A stretch of 64,000 nt of DNA, taken from Larimichthys crocea. Taxonomy: Eukaryota; Chordata; Actinopteri; Sciaenidae. The notes beneath the pieces were generated by a model. It saw only the letters and a list, made by a program, of their open reading frames with translations, was not told the origin of the DNA and searched no databases. The stretch spans positions 5,176,979-5,240,978 of the forward strand of contig NC_040022.1 of assembly GCF_000972845.2 (NCBI RefSeq), given 5' to 3'. Position 1 is the stretch's first letter. Every line of letters begins with the position of its first letter. Shown here one piece after another: positions 21,901 to 33,530 of this stretch. The position numbers were made by a program, and so were the translations under genes.

Positions 21901-24900
21901 AATAAAATCCAAGTTCTATGATCCAAGATCCTAATCAATCCTATAAATGCCAACGCTTCTTGTTATTGTCTATTCTAATTTGTTGTAATTGTTTTACCCA
22001 GTGAACAATTTTCTTGGATAGTCACTTGAAAAGAACTCCAACATTTAGTTTTGCAAACGTTATTCTTTTATGCTGACCGATTCAACACATGCTGGCTAAA
22101 CTACCACTTGTGTTGAATTTTAAGACATCATCTACCTGGGGTAGTGCCCACCAGTGTGGTTGGTAACACAGTCATTTCACTGTGTGCATTTTATTAATAT
22201 AGCCTTGTGGACAAATTAACCTGCTTGGCTGCTCTGGCACAAAATGTAACTACTGAGCTATTATTAATCTGAACTATTACACAGCCCCACATAAAATAAT
22301 TTAAGACTATGCACCAGATAAGCACAGTATCAGATGAAGGTCCTCAAACTAGATTTTGACACAGGGACCCATTATAGGACGGATCAAGATTAAGGTCCTG
22401 TCAATGAATGGTGTGCTTCATCAGATAATATTCCTATAATATATAACAACTGCCATAAACAAACAGCCACACAGTTAGCATGAGGCCTGGTTGATGATTC
22501 ACAGTGTTGCTATATTAACTCATCAGTACAGTATGAAAGAGTTTGGCATGTTCCTGAGGAAACAAAGCTGTATGAGTTCATAGCATATGATCAAATTACA
22601 GCCACATATAATATAAGTTACGTGAGTGTAAAGGCATGACAAATTTCCTGAAATGTGCTGCCCGGCATAATTACATGTGTCCTGTACCTGTGCCAGTCCC
22701 ACTCTCCTTCTTCAGCTCCTCAAAGCGTTTCATCAGAGCTCCCTTGCTGGTTGCCATCTTCTGCTTGATGGCTTTCTGCTGGCTGGCCAGGCTGCAAGCG
22801 CACAAAACCACATAATGCTATTACTGCACTGGAATAAAATGCAAGTTGTTATCCAGTATGTAGTCTTAGGACACATGCTTATACATGTTGGCACACACTC
22901 ACTTGTCAGAGGTGCCCACTGCCTCTGGGTCGGTGGGGGGGATCATGAAGCAGACAGCCGGGGCAGTGAGTTTACGTCCAGCTGTATCCTTCGCGTCCCA
23001 TTTGGTGCCATTGTTCCGGAGCAGAGTGTACCTTTCCCCGCGCAAAACCTGCCCCTGTACACATCCAATAATTACAATCTGTCATTTGCTACTCGACCAC
23101 AAATATAGATTAATCTAAAACAATCACATTCAAGACACTACAACCACCAGTGCTTTTATCTACACCTGGCTGACAGATTAAGTAAGGTTATAATTCAGCT
23201 AAGACTTTAAAGAATAATAAGAAGCCAATTAAAATTTTAGCTTTAATTTTACTGAAAAGTGTACAAGTACACATGAAGAGCTTTGCAACACCTAAGATTA
23301 GGAGCTCCATAGGCTATTTTTTTCAGATTTCAGAGCCCCTGGGTTCTGCTCTGCGGTGGTTTTAAATAACATCCTCAGATTTCAGCCTGGGCTCTTTTCT
23401 GAAGGGATTTGAATACATTGTACCACAAAACACTTAAGTTACAGGCAAAAGGAAAGGGAGAGCTCAGTCATGTACTCTGATAACAGGGTCATCCTGGGAT
23501 TAGAGAACTGATAGCTAGTGACGGAGTAAAAGTGGAAACAAAATGGAAATAAAATATGCAGCACAGAGAGACAATTAAATGAAGAGAAAGACGCCAAGTA
23601 ACTCTCAAATTAATCATATTAGGTTTCGGCAACACACTGCATACCTCGTCTGTGTCAAATTCACACAGAGCCTCAATGGGCAGCAGCTTCTGGGGGGTTT
23701 CCCGGCGGTATTTCAGAGGCAAAACTTGCAGGCTGCGGTTCTGAAGAGCCTTGACCCGTTCATCAAAGTGGTCAATGGCCTTGGCTTGGTCCTACACATA
23801 CACACGGAAACATATTTTTCAGTATTGTAGAAGGAGTCAGTGGTAGAGATGTATTCATGTTCATATAAACGAATGCTCACATCCATCTCCCTGATCAGAC
23901 CCTCCATCTGATACACATCTTTGAACTCTGGGTTGTATTTCTGGTTGAGCTCTGTATCCAAACGCTTCAGCAGGTCCTGAGTGTCACGAGCCTCCTTGTG
24001 GTACTGCACAGACAGACACACAGACACTTGTGAGCTTTTCATGTTGATTAAATGTGGTTTTTTTTTATATGAAGTGTACATTTCTGTGAGTGCTTATCTG
24101 TGCTAACCTTGTTGTACTCATCCATGTGTTTGAGGTGGTTTTCCTCACAGATGAGCAGGTTCAGGTACTCCTTCCAGTCAGCGTGGACTGCCTCCATATG
24201 AGCCTGGCAAACAACAGTGTACGTAGGTATTTGATTGTAACATTATATTATTCATATTTGAAGCACATTTTGCATTCTGATGTCTCTTGGAAATAAGATC
24301 TTAATCTGAATGAGTACTGTCGAATAAGATGTTTAGTAAAGTGCTGTCAAAGCAAAATTAAAAATCAACTTAGCAAGAACAAGCAAACAGATACAGGAAA
24401 CACACACGTTGGATATGCAAGTCTAAAAACCAAAAGTTAAAAATTGTCTTTGAGGCTAAAGGTTTCAGCTGTGCAGGCATGTTAAGAGGGGACTGTTCCA
24501 CTCTGCGGGGGGGACAACGGCAAACAGCTTCATCTATTTTTGGCCTAGACCAGGAGTTTTAAGAGTCTGAGGCAGTGTTCCAGGAATATAAGTATCATGT
24601 TTATACACTCTGAGAATTGAATAATAATAATTAAATTAAATACTGCAACGAAAAAAAAAAATTACTCGATTCAATTATTGTTATGTCTTTTTTGGAATAA
24701 AAATAAGCAGGTTTATTAATGTTTGTTTACTGTCACAATGGACTTTAGACTGTCCTGGGGAAGTGCAAGTCACACTGAATCTAAAAGTATGTGTATCCTG
24801 AGTGTTTGTTTGGATTGACTGAAATATGACCTGTAAAAGTCACGAGGTAAGACCGTGTTGGTGAGCAGCTAAATCAGTGGCCAAGCTACAATAACAATTA

Positions 24901-27900
24901 TTTTTTGCGTCGTGTCTTCCCTCCCATCCCTCTGAATGCATGATCCTGTACCTCAATAACGTTCTTCCCTGGATGCTCAGCAGCAATCAGCTTCTCGCCG
25001 TCGTCGCTTAATTTGGTGATGGTGGCCTCCTTGGACTCCAGACATTTACCGATGAAGTTCTGTTGGGGCGAGAAAGAGTGCTGATTAAACTGGGAATCAT
25101 ATTTGTGTGGTAGCATCCATCTTTGTACTCTATATAAGCAGCTTGTGTGTCCATCCTCTCCGCTACCTCATACTGCCTCTGGCGGGCAGGGTAGTCCAGA
25201 TTGGTGTCACTCCAGTCATAGTTGATCCTCTCCTCGGCCTGCTGGTCCATCCAGTACAGCTCATTGGTGCAGCGCTGCATGTAGTCCCGCAGGCTCAGCA
25301 GGTTGCGCTGACGAGCACTGGAACTGGCCTGACAGAGAAAAACAAAACCTTAAAGCTTACAACTAGCACATTTACACATGACAGCTTGGATGTCCTGGAA
25401 GCTAACAAAATTAAAGTATGTCAATATTTAACAGCATAAGTCAAATCTAATCCGTCGATGTGAGTCTTACATATTGTTTCATTTTGAAAGAGAAGCAGAA
25501 GAAGTCATTTCCTAAAACAGCTGCTCACTGTATTTTCATGCTGTTTGTTTGAACGCATACACGACGACAATATATAATACATAAACAAACAGAGTGTGCG
25601 TGTGTGTGTGCGTTTATTACCAGCAGTTTGTTGTATTTCATCTGGAGGCTACTGACATAGTCCTGAAGAGAAAGGGAGAACAGGGAGAGTGAGAACAAGA
25701 CAAACAAGTTCAGGATCATGTGAACAACTTACAAAGAGAGAACATTTCAGCGCACACCACTGTTAAAAATGAGGGTTATGTTAAAATTGTGCACGCTTTT
25801 AATCGTCATAAGAGATTGTTCATTTATTTTTAATATAAATAATATAGTAGAGCAACTAGTTTCAAGAGTTTAGTGTTTGTTACACTCATACGTTGCTAAT
25901 GCTATTTAGTTAGTCATTTGTCATAAACAGCTGAAACATTAAATATCTAATTCAACCAATTATTTAAATGAACTAAAGCACTTTCTGTATTATTAATACT
26001 AGTCATTCAGTCATTCAGTCACTTCTGGTTTGTACCTTGTCTCCGCTACAGTTGATGTGAGGAGCCAGAGCCTCCACCTCACTGTGGAAGATGTTGTGTT
26101 CCTCCACCTCGTTCTCCACAGATGGCAGGTCCTGGCCAAAGCCCTTGTTGTTCAGGTTGTCCTGGACAAGGAGAGACAACAATAGACTTTAGTCCACTCC
26201 ACAACATGTTGACAGTTTAGACTGTGAAGCCGTTGTTGCTGGAAACATTCCTTCCATCCATCCATCAATTATCTGTAACCGCTTATCCTCATCAGCATTA
26301 TTTTCTCACTGTTTATTTTTTGTTTTTGTATGTTTTTTTTATTTTATGATCCAGTTAGTTTGTGTAACTTTACTAATTTTTTTAGCCACTTGGGGGCAGC
26401 AGAGCAAGTTGAAAACACAACCTCTGACAACTTGTGTTAGCAGAAAGTTGCCTATTCAACCAGCGTCCAGCATACGCAAAGCAACATTAGCCCTGATTTT
26501 TGCAGTCATGTTTGTGTCCACCTAATTGATTTTCCATATTCACTCCCCTTTAGCTCTGTTATGGTCTCCACCAGCTCCTGAGAAAAGTTTGAATCTATTT
26601 AGCTGCTAAATCCTTCATTAAGTTCATCAGCTAGTCTGTCAACAGTGCTGGGTTCGTAGTGCACAATATCTATATCAGAGTTTTTTCACTAAAAACAGCT
26701 GCCTGGAAACAATGCTGGAGGAGAGTTTGTGGGCTGAAAACCCAAAACAATGAGCTAAAAGAACCTAAAAAAGAAATGATGTAGTTAGTGTATAAATAAG
26801 CTTCCTACCAGTTTCTCGTCCATTATGTTGCCCCAGTTGATGCTGGGCCTCCCCTCAGTCCGGCTCAGGTGGTAGATATGGTCATGATCCTCTCGCAGCT
26901 TCATCACTCTGTCGCGCAGCTGCTTCATGCTAAAAACACACACACATAAGACAATATGTGATGTTTCATTTTTTTGGTAACATACTGTGCATGACTAGAT
27001 ATTTGTCACATAGCACAGTATTAAAAAAGTACTGGAAGAAGACCAATAGCTTTAAATTACTACTCACTCCTGTTCTATCATCTCAGCCTGAGGATGCTGG
27101 AGGCGCTTGGCATTGACGGCATCTTCATCCAGGCCACTGAGCAGCTCCAGAGAGTTGAGGATTCTCTTGTTGGTGTCCTCCTGATACAGCGGCTGCTTCC
27201 CCTCATTGATCTTACTGACATCCTGCAGAAAAAAAAACACAACATTGAAGGTAAGGAAGATGGCCACCATTTAAGCAGAACATACACATAAATGTGAAGT
27301 AAATGTGTCATCTGAAGTTACCTCCTTCCCTTCTTTTTCGCTACTGCCGCTACTTCAGCTTTCTCTTCTTTCTTGCACATTTTTTAGTTTGACCTTTAAT
27401 TTTTATTTTTTTATTTCTCCAATTTAACCCCATTTAATACTGAGCCTTATTTTAGTGTTTACGCGCAAACTACTTTAATCTGCTCGCCTTGCTCACTTCT
27501 CTGTTAGTTTTCCTTTCCCACCACACACTTACACCTGTCTCTGCACACACACCAGCTTGCCCCGTCACACCTCTTTCTGTTCCCTCTCTCTCTCTCCCTC
27601 TCCCTCTCTCTGTCTGCTCTGTTTACTTTTATAAAGTCATCCTGTTCTCACAACAGCAGGTGAGCTGCAATGCGTGGAAGACTCGTCGTTACTGGCAAAT
27701 TTAATAAGATATTCACTGCGTAGCTGTAACAATAGTTAGTTTCTGTGTTGCTGTGCTCATGACATGAACCATGCAGTGCAGCATGAGAGTCATTTTACAG
27801 GCACGGAGTTGGATATATGAAACTGAATAATGCCAGTCGCGGCCAATCAAGCTGAAAACTGGCTGATTCCAGTCACTCAACAACTAATTGCAAAAACCAA

Positions 27901-30900
27901 CACAAACCTTTAGAAATGATTTAATCTCAGCCTGCTGTAAGGTAAGTATGAATATAGAATTTTTGTGCAGGCTTACTAAATACACAATTTATAGTTTGCC
28001 TCATAGTTGAACAGTGGTGTAGTTGTGCCTGGAGAAGTGGGTATACTCTTGATTTATGCCACAAGTCTTTTTTTAAAGCAGCTCGTCCAGCAAAGGACAA
28101 ACACCCTGTGTTAGACTGTTAGACTCTTGCATATTTAGCTCGCCCAAAAATGGATCAGTAGTATTTATACAGTGTCACCTAACATAACTTGTTCCTCACG
28201 CAATCCACTCAAAAAGTTTCAATATCTGCATATACCATGCACTACACCACTGTAGTTGAAGCTTCTGAACAACAGTTAAACTCTGATTATTTATCATCCT
28301 ATAAAGCAAAGCATAGTTTCTCTTGCACCTCTTGCTCATTCTAGCTTCAGTGTATTTCACCTAAAGTTAAAAGTTAAAAGGCAAATTTGCATTTGTGTAT
28401 TTCTTGGAGGCCTTTCACGCATTGACATTGTTTTGGACATCAGGTCGTACCTTGTTGAGGTTCTGCTCAACGTCAAAGATGTTCTTCTGAACTTTATCGG
28501 CATTCTTCTGCAGCTTCTCGATCAGCGCAGTCAGTTCAGTGGACGGCGCACTGGAAGACAAACAAAGACAGGTGAATTGAGATACGGTATGTTACGTCCA
28601 CAAGTGTCACTGTTTCCAACCTCGAAATATTGTTACAGGCTGTAACTTTTAAAGTCACAGTGTCAAGCACTAGATATTAATGCTGAGACAATTACAATTA
28701 ATTGATCTGCTGATCAAGCAATCAAGAAAAAATACAAAACAATTTCTGGTTCTGGTGTTTACTAATCAAAGAATCACTCACAGATGAATCCATTACGAAA
28801 ATGCAGATGGATCTAGATCTTGTTAAAATCACTACACTCTATCTTACAATAGTGGTGGATGTCAACAACCACAACAAATCGCCGTCAGCAGCGGCTCATA
28901 ATAACTGATGTTGATTCAGTAACTAAGCTGATGACAGACAACAAGATGAAACTTGTCTGCCGCCTGGTTTGTGTTTGTGTGTCTGTCCTCAGCTGAAGAT
29001 GATTAGTGAGGGAGGAAGTATCGCTCTGTAAAACAACACAACATAGTTGGTCTGGGTGGTTCTGTGGCTCTCCAATACAGTGATTCATCTACCCTCGTGC
29101 TGATCATGTCATGTCAAATCCAGGAGTCACATCGTCCAATTAGTCATCCACATCAGATCAATAATTTGAGTTTGTAATTTTATTTTTTGTATTTCCGATT
29201 TGGGAGCTACAGTGATTATTTTGATGTTTTAGGTGTATCGAATATGGTATCGGCAGATACCTGATGTTAAAGGACTGTATTGTTTACTATCCATGTCTCC
29301 TGGACATATTATACAGCACAAACGTTTTATGAGCTAGTTTTATAGCTACTAATAACTCTGTGAGTCATAGCATGACTGCTTCTGTTCTTCTTCTTTTGAA
29401 TTTTGTATATTTCCTCTGGGATCTTCATACCGAGGTGGTGACTCACAGTGTTTTTCATGAAAATTACATGCCAGAATTGGATCTGAATGACTGGATGCAA
29501 AAGAACATAACTTGTAGCTACAGGAATAACAATAACATTTCACCATGATTGTACCTGTGACAACAGAACTTGAACTGGAATATATAACATTACATAACAC
29601 ATGTATGCACACATGTCAAAGGAAACAATCACAAATGTTGATGACTGTCGCTGTGCACGTTGTGCTCTCTGAGCTAAGTGAGCAACTTAGTGGTAGGTCA
29701 CGACACTGACAGGTTTTCAACACACATCTCAAGCAAAGGAAAGTAACCCAGCAGGTTTTTTGCCTGCTATCATGCAGCAGACACACCTAGTCCAATCAGT
29801 GTAAGCGTGCCAAAGTGCAAGTTCAATGCTATACTCACAGTCTATGAAATGTGTATAGTATTTACAAGCAATGCCGGAACCACCCAGTAACTAGAAATAC
29901 CAAAGATGTGTCTGAGGTCATCTGGAGACAGTGTCTCCTTTGTTAACAGCTTGTCCACCAGAGAGCGCTGACACGGTTATTTATACACTGTAAAACATCC
30001 CAGTCAGTTCATCTGTGTCAAATTTTTAATAAGCAAATCTAGGAGTTAAGTATTATTATGTGTTGTGTTAAGAAGATATGATATTAGCTTCAAAAATCCA
30101 GTAAAAGTTGACTCTAGTTGGCAGTAGCTGGTAAGAGAGTAGATCTGCATCCATCTCCTCGCACACACAGACACACGCACATACACATCCGCACCTATTC
30201 ACCATTTGTGCACAAGTTACGTAACATCTCACTGGACACTGACTTTCATTTCAAAGCCCCTGCTGGTTTTGAAATGAAACCACCCCAGAGCAAGTTTAAA
30301 CTGGTTTGTGCTGTGGCGTTCTGCAGAAGCAGTCTGTAGTTTTACTGTCGAAATTCATCCGAATAGAAAAACACCCTGAGGGGCTGTTACTGCCATCATA
30401 ACACACTAGCTCATCATAGCAAACACGCAGTTTTCTCACTGAAACCTTTAAACCAACAGTGCACGCTCCTCTTTTATAAACTTCATGTCGCCTACATCAA
30501 ATGTATTTGGATTGCGACTACAAGACTCAATGCTGGTTGCTAAATGCAAGACATGATTAAATGGTCTGCACAGAACATGTGTGGGAAAATTCATAGTTTC
30601 CAAAACACTAAGATCTAGAACAGATGAAAACTAGCCCTACCTTGATTGTTTGACTATTTCACAGTCTCTGACTGTGCCTTATTACATAACTAGAAACTAT
30701 TTGTCTTGATTCTCAGAATATTGCTTTTTAATTATTATTTAAGAGCCTGAAAACAATGCTACAATAAATCTACCTGCTGTAACTATGAACTGTGTTCTCC
30801 AAACATCCTGTCAATGTTTCCAGGGAGACTCACTGGTTCTAATTCAATGTTTTGAGTGTGGTTGTGTTGGTTCTGGGAAGGAACTGGCACTGGAGCATTA

Positions 30901-32321
30901 GTCTGAGAAACACAACTCAGATGTTTCCACAGGGAGAGGGTCAAATTAGAACCAGAAAGCCCCAGCCCTCCGTCACGGAGGGTGTGGAGGACTGCTCCTG
31001 CCCTGCTCTGTCTCAGCTACATGCTCTCCATCTATATTACGACACAACGGGCCCCTGGGAACAGACATTAAAAAGGGACCTCCACCCGTCTTACATAATA
31101 GCAAGAATTACAGATTAAAATGATGCAGCCACATGGTTTGAAATCTTTTTGTGTTTCTTTGCGATTGTTTTGCACCTTATCACAGGCCACTAACTACTTC
31201 TCCTGAGCCTGTGCCCTATAACCCTGTTCAGTAATCCATCAATGTCTAGAAAAGGAGAGGAAATATACTTTAAAGCATACAGTGCCTTATACTTTCTATA
31301 AAGAGATTTAAAGTTTAAAAACCTCATAACAGGTCCAAACTAGCATTTTATTTTTTTACTGTTTGAATTTCAAGATGGGCACTAATCCCCAGCTCTGAGG
31401 CGTACGTGATCTGGACGTTTTTTGAATATCGTGCTTCAACTTGAAGCTGTCATTAGCCTGGCTCACAAAGACAAGCCTGCCAAGAGATTTTTTTTTTTTT
31501 TACGCACACCAACTAAAACTTGAATAGGAAGAAGCATGAAGAGAGTGAAGAGGGTGGAGCTGCATTATTAAGATTCCAACACTATCTGTTGGTGGTTATC
31601 ATAGTACAGTAATGAATTATCTTCTCTGTGGCATCATCATTAAGTAGAAACCAATGATCGATAGAAGTAATGCCAATAAATGGTATGGTTTGGTATTGAC
31701 TGCTTTGTGTCTTTAAGTAAATCTGTGTATCAGTGCATTGATACACAGTACAAAGAGTACTGACAGATCCTTCCTTATCTCTCGATAGCAGGTGTGACAG
31801 TGGGAGGAACACGCCTTACTATGGAGGAATACTATTTGAAACAGATTAGTCGATCTTTAGGCACTTAATCCCAGGGAGTTAACAGACAACCAAAATGGGT
31901 GTTATTTATGAGGCCCCTTACCCCCTAATAAGATCTGTTAAGTGACAAGGAGCATTATGAACTTGCCTGGCTCTAAAGGTATTCTTCCTTGCAGAAAGAG
32001 GGCTGTGTGGAGGTGAAACATTTGGTGGAAAGTGAAAGTTTTTTTTTTTAAACAACTCAACATATGCACTTTATCCTACATAGGGTGGAAAACGTTGTGA
32101 CCTTAGCTGCACAAACCCGGTGAAAAGACTAATAGGGAATGGGCTTGGTGCAGGAACCTTGTGGGAGAGGCTGCAAGCAATTCCTCACACATTGTCTTTA
32201 AAGGAGGACAGCCAAATACTTATCAAACCAGTTACTGCAACTTTACTACACAGCCTATCAACCACACCCATCACTTGCTTGAGTTAAAGCACACCTTATG
32301 CAATCTTACTTATAGTTTGAT

Positions 32322-32367
<46 letters not shown>

Positions 32368-32984
32368 CATTCTAATAGTATGAACATTACATCCCAAAAA
32401 TTCAATACGTGGATTAAAAATGAACTTATTTCACGCACCAGAGAGCACAGCTTCACTGAGCAAATAGTCAGCCTTTAGCAGTTTGTATTAAACAAGGTGT
32501 TCCACGGGTACGCCTTGTTCTCACACCAGACTCCATTTAAAAAAAGGCTACATTTATATGTCACTGACTGCACGATAAATTAATCAACGTTCATTTTTAA
32601 AAAAATGTGTTTTGTGAATAAATATGATATTATGCTTAATTCGGCGGGCATGTAATTAATCTAGCATCAATGCATTATATTTAAATCTTCTTTTCCCACA
32701 TTACTCTATCCAGTACGGTAGTGACAGAAGTTCGTACAGAACCAATGAGAAAAGTTTAACAACATGCTGCTTCAATGACACTGATGAAAACAGACTGACA
32801 GAAAGTTAGTGGGCTACAGGTGACACAGGTGAGTTCACAGCAAAGCAAGGTCACATTGAGATGTTTTATTACAGGTACATACTGCAGCAACAAGCTTCAA
32901 AACAGCTCGGCGTTAAATAAAGTTTCCTACTTACGTTGGTTTCGGCGTCGTTATAGCGGTGGTTTTGCTCTTTTTCTTGAACAT
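16222..32984 (-). CDS. ppl: PPL: periplakin, 22 exons
   Basis: Periplakin is a plakin cytolinker tying keratin filaments to desmosomes and the cornified envelope, partnering envoplakin. Coding exons, 5' to 3': 32935-32984, 28451-28550, 27068-27222, 26809-26929, 26036-26161, 25621-25662, 25167-25328, 24952-25059, 24108-24203, 23881-24003, 23645-23791, 22903-23054, 22688-22791, 21457-21614, 21154-21332, 20854-20992, 20135-20328, 19867-20017, 19678-19761, 19478-19594, 18990-19082, 16222-18903. All introns are GT-AG and every phase joins; the total is 5,283 nt or 1,760 residues (human 1,756). It has no actin-binding domain, as expected. Plakin spectrin repeats contain family signatures such as QRCTNELYWMDQQ, EAVHADWKEYLNLLICEE and QEHCPDIERQEADVQKL. 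The SH3 domain (about residues 397-445) contains PIEALCEF and APAVCFMIPPTDPEA. Exon 22 encodes rod and linker. The start is the only ATG that joins exon 2 in phase; the head (MFKKKSKTTAITTPKPT) differs from mammals. Confidence 0.98.
20545..20746 (-). mobile_element. tRNA-derived SINE in PPL intron 16
   Basis: Read on the minus strand it has a tRNA A-box (TAGCTCAGTCGG) and B-box (GGGTTCAAATAC), followed by the conserved body CCACATTTCCTGTCACTCTT and an A-rich tail. It is bounded by a 10-bp target-site duplication, CCAGTATTTA, at 20535-20544 and 20747-20756. It lies between exons 16 and 17 and does not touch splice sites. Confidence 0.85.
21653..22670. other. PPL intron 13, no feature seen
   Basis: AT-rich intronic sequence of about 1 kb between exons 14 and 13. 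I see no further exon, repeat boundary or RNA gene. Confidence 0.6.
24310..24900. other. PPL intron 8, no feature seen
   Basis: Intronic, AT-rich, with an A-run near 24649. Nothing beyond low-complexity sequence is supported. Confidence 0.6.
26240..26300. repeat. (CCAT)n-CCGCTTATCC interspersed repeat fragment
   Basis: The string CCATCCATCCATCAATTATC followed by TGTAACCGCTTATCCTC matches the end of a repeat I recognise from many teleost introns. Only a short fragment remains. Confidence 0.55.
26515..26780 (-). mobile_element. TTAGCTCATTGTTTTGG-family interspersed repeat, longest copy
   Basis: On the minus strand this begins CTTTTAGCTCATTGTTTTGG and contains GATTTAGCAGCTAAATAG, CAGGAGCTGGTGGAGACCAT and TTAGGTGGACACAAACATG in order. 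Partial copies sharing subsets of these words lie at 43807, 57425, 60390 and 63700. It sits in PPL intron 4. No open frame of note; family not named. Confidence 0.7.
28551..32934 (-). other. PPL intron 1 (4.4 kb)
   Basis: The longest PPL intron separates the 17-codon first exon from the body of the gene. First introns of this kind often carry enhancers, but I can point to no specific site. The frames within it (for example 29349-29612 and 30852-31118) show no recognisable protein. It ends close to a (TC)n tract at 32326-32363. Confidence 0.6.
32326..32363. repeat. (TC)n microsatellite
   Basis: Nineteen uninterrupted TC units in PPL intron 1, about 570 bp inside exon 1. It is a homopurine-homopyrimidine tract on opposite strands. 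Confidence 0.98.
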
Positions 32985-33300
32985 GGTGACAGGTCACCTG
33001 TCAGCGGCTTCCGATATGAAAACAATCCCAGCGGGACAGGTGAACCTCAGCTGTGCGTGACTGTGTGAGTGTGTGCGTGTGTCCTCCGCTCGCTCCCGGT
33101 GTGTATGCGCCCAGTGTCTGATTCCACACACAGCCTCGTCAATGTCAGAGCCTCCACTCCCACAGACACCGTGTACCAGCGGCACTGACTGGACTCATTA
33201 CCTGTTACATTCACTTTTAGTTTTCACACCCAGCCCTGTGTACCTGTTAGCCAGCACAGGACAGGCGGGGTCACAGAGCCAAGCCCCGCCCTTCCCAGGT
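32985..33300 (-). promoter_or_regulatory. PPL 5' UTR and proximal promoter
   Basis: Upstream of the PPL start codon the sequence is GC-richer than its surroundings. Two Sp1-type GC boxes occur, GGCGGGG at 33264-33270 and CCCCGCCC at 33284-33291, about 280-310 bp from the ATG. No TATA box is evident. The transcription start is not defined by the sequence. Confidence 0.5.
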
Positions 33301-33307
33301 ATTCACA

Positions 33308-33308
<1 letters not shown>

Positions 33309-33352
<44 letters not shown>
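33309..33352. repeat. (AC)n microsatellite
   Basis: Twenty-two uninterrupted AC units just upstream of the PPL GC boxes. Confidence 0.98.
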
Positions 33353-33354
<2 letters not shown>

Positions 33355-33489
33355 CCTAACACTTAACCGCCTAATGCAAATAAACAGTATTAAATTAGCT
33401 CATGCTGTTGAGAAACATGAGCACATTTAAAAATATAGAATAACTGTTATATAACATTAGCCTGGTGTCACTGCAGTATGTTGCACATT

Positions 33490-33491
<2 letters not shown>

Positions 33492-33528
<37 letters not shown>
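33492..33528. repeat. (TG)n microsatellite
   Basis: About eighteen TG units, 140 bp from the (AC)n tract at 33309 and complementary to it. Confidence 0.98.
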
Positions 33529-33530
<2 letters not shown>

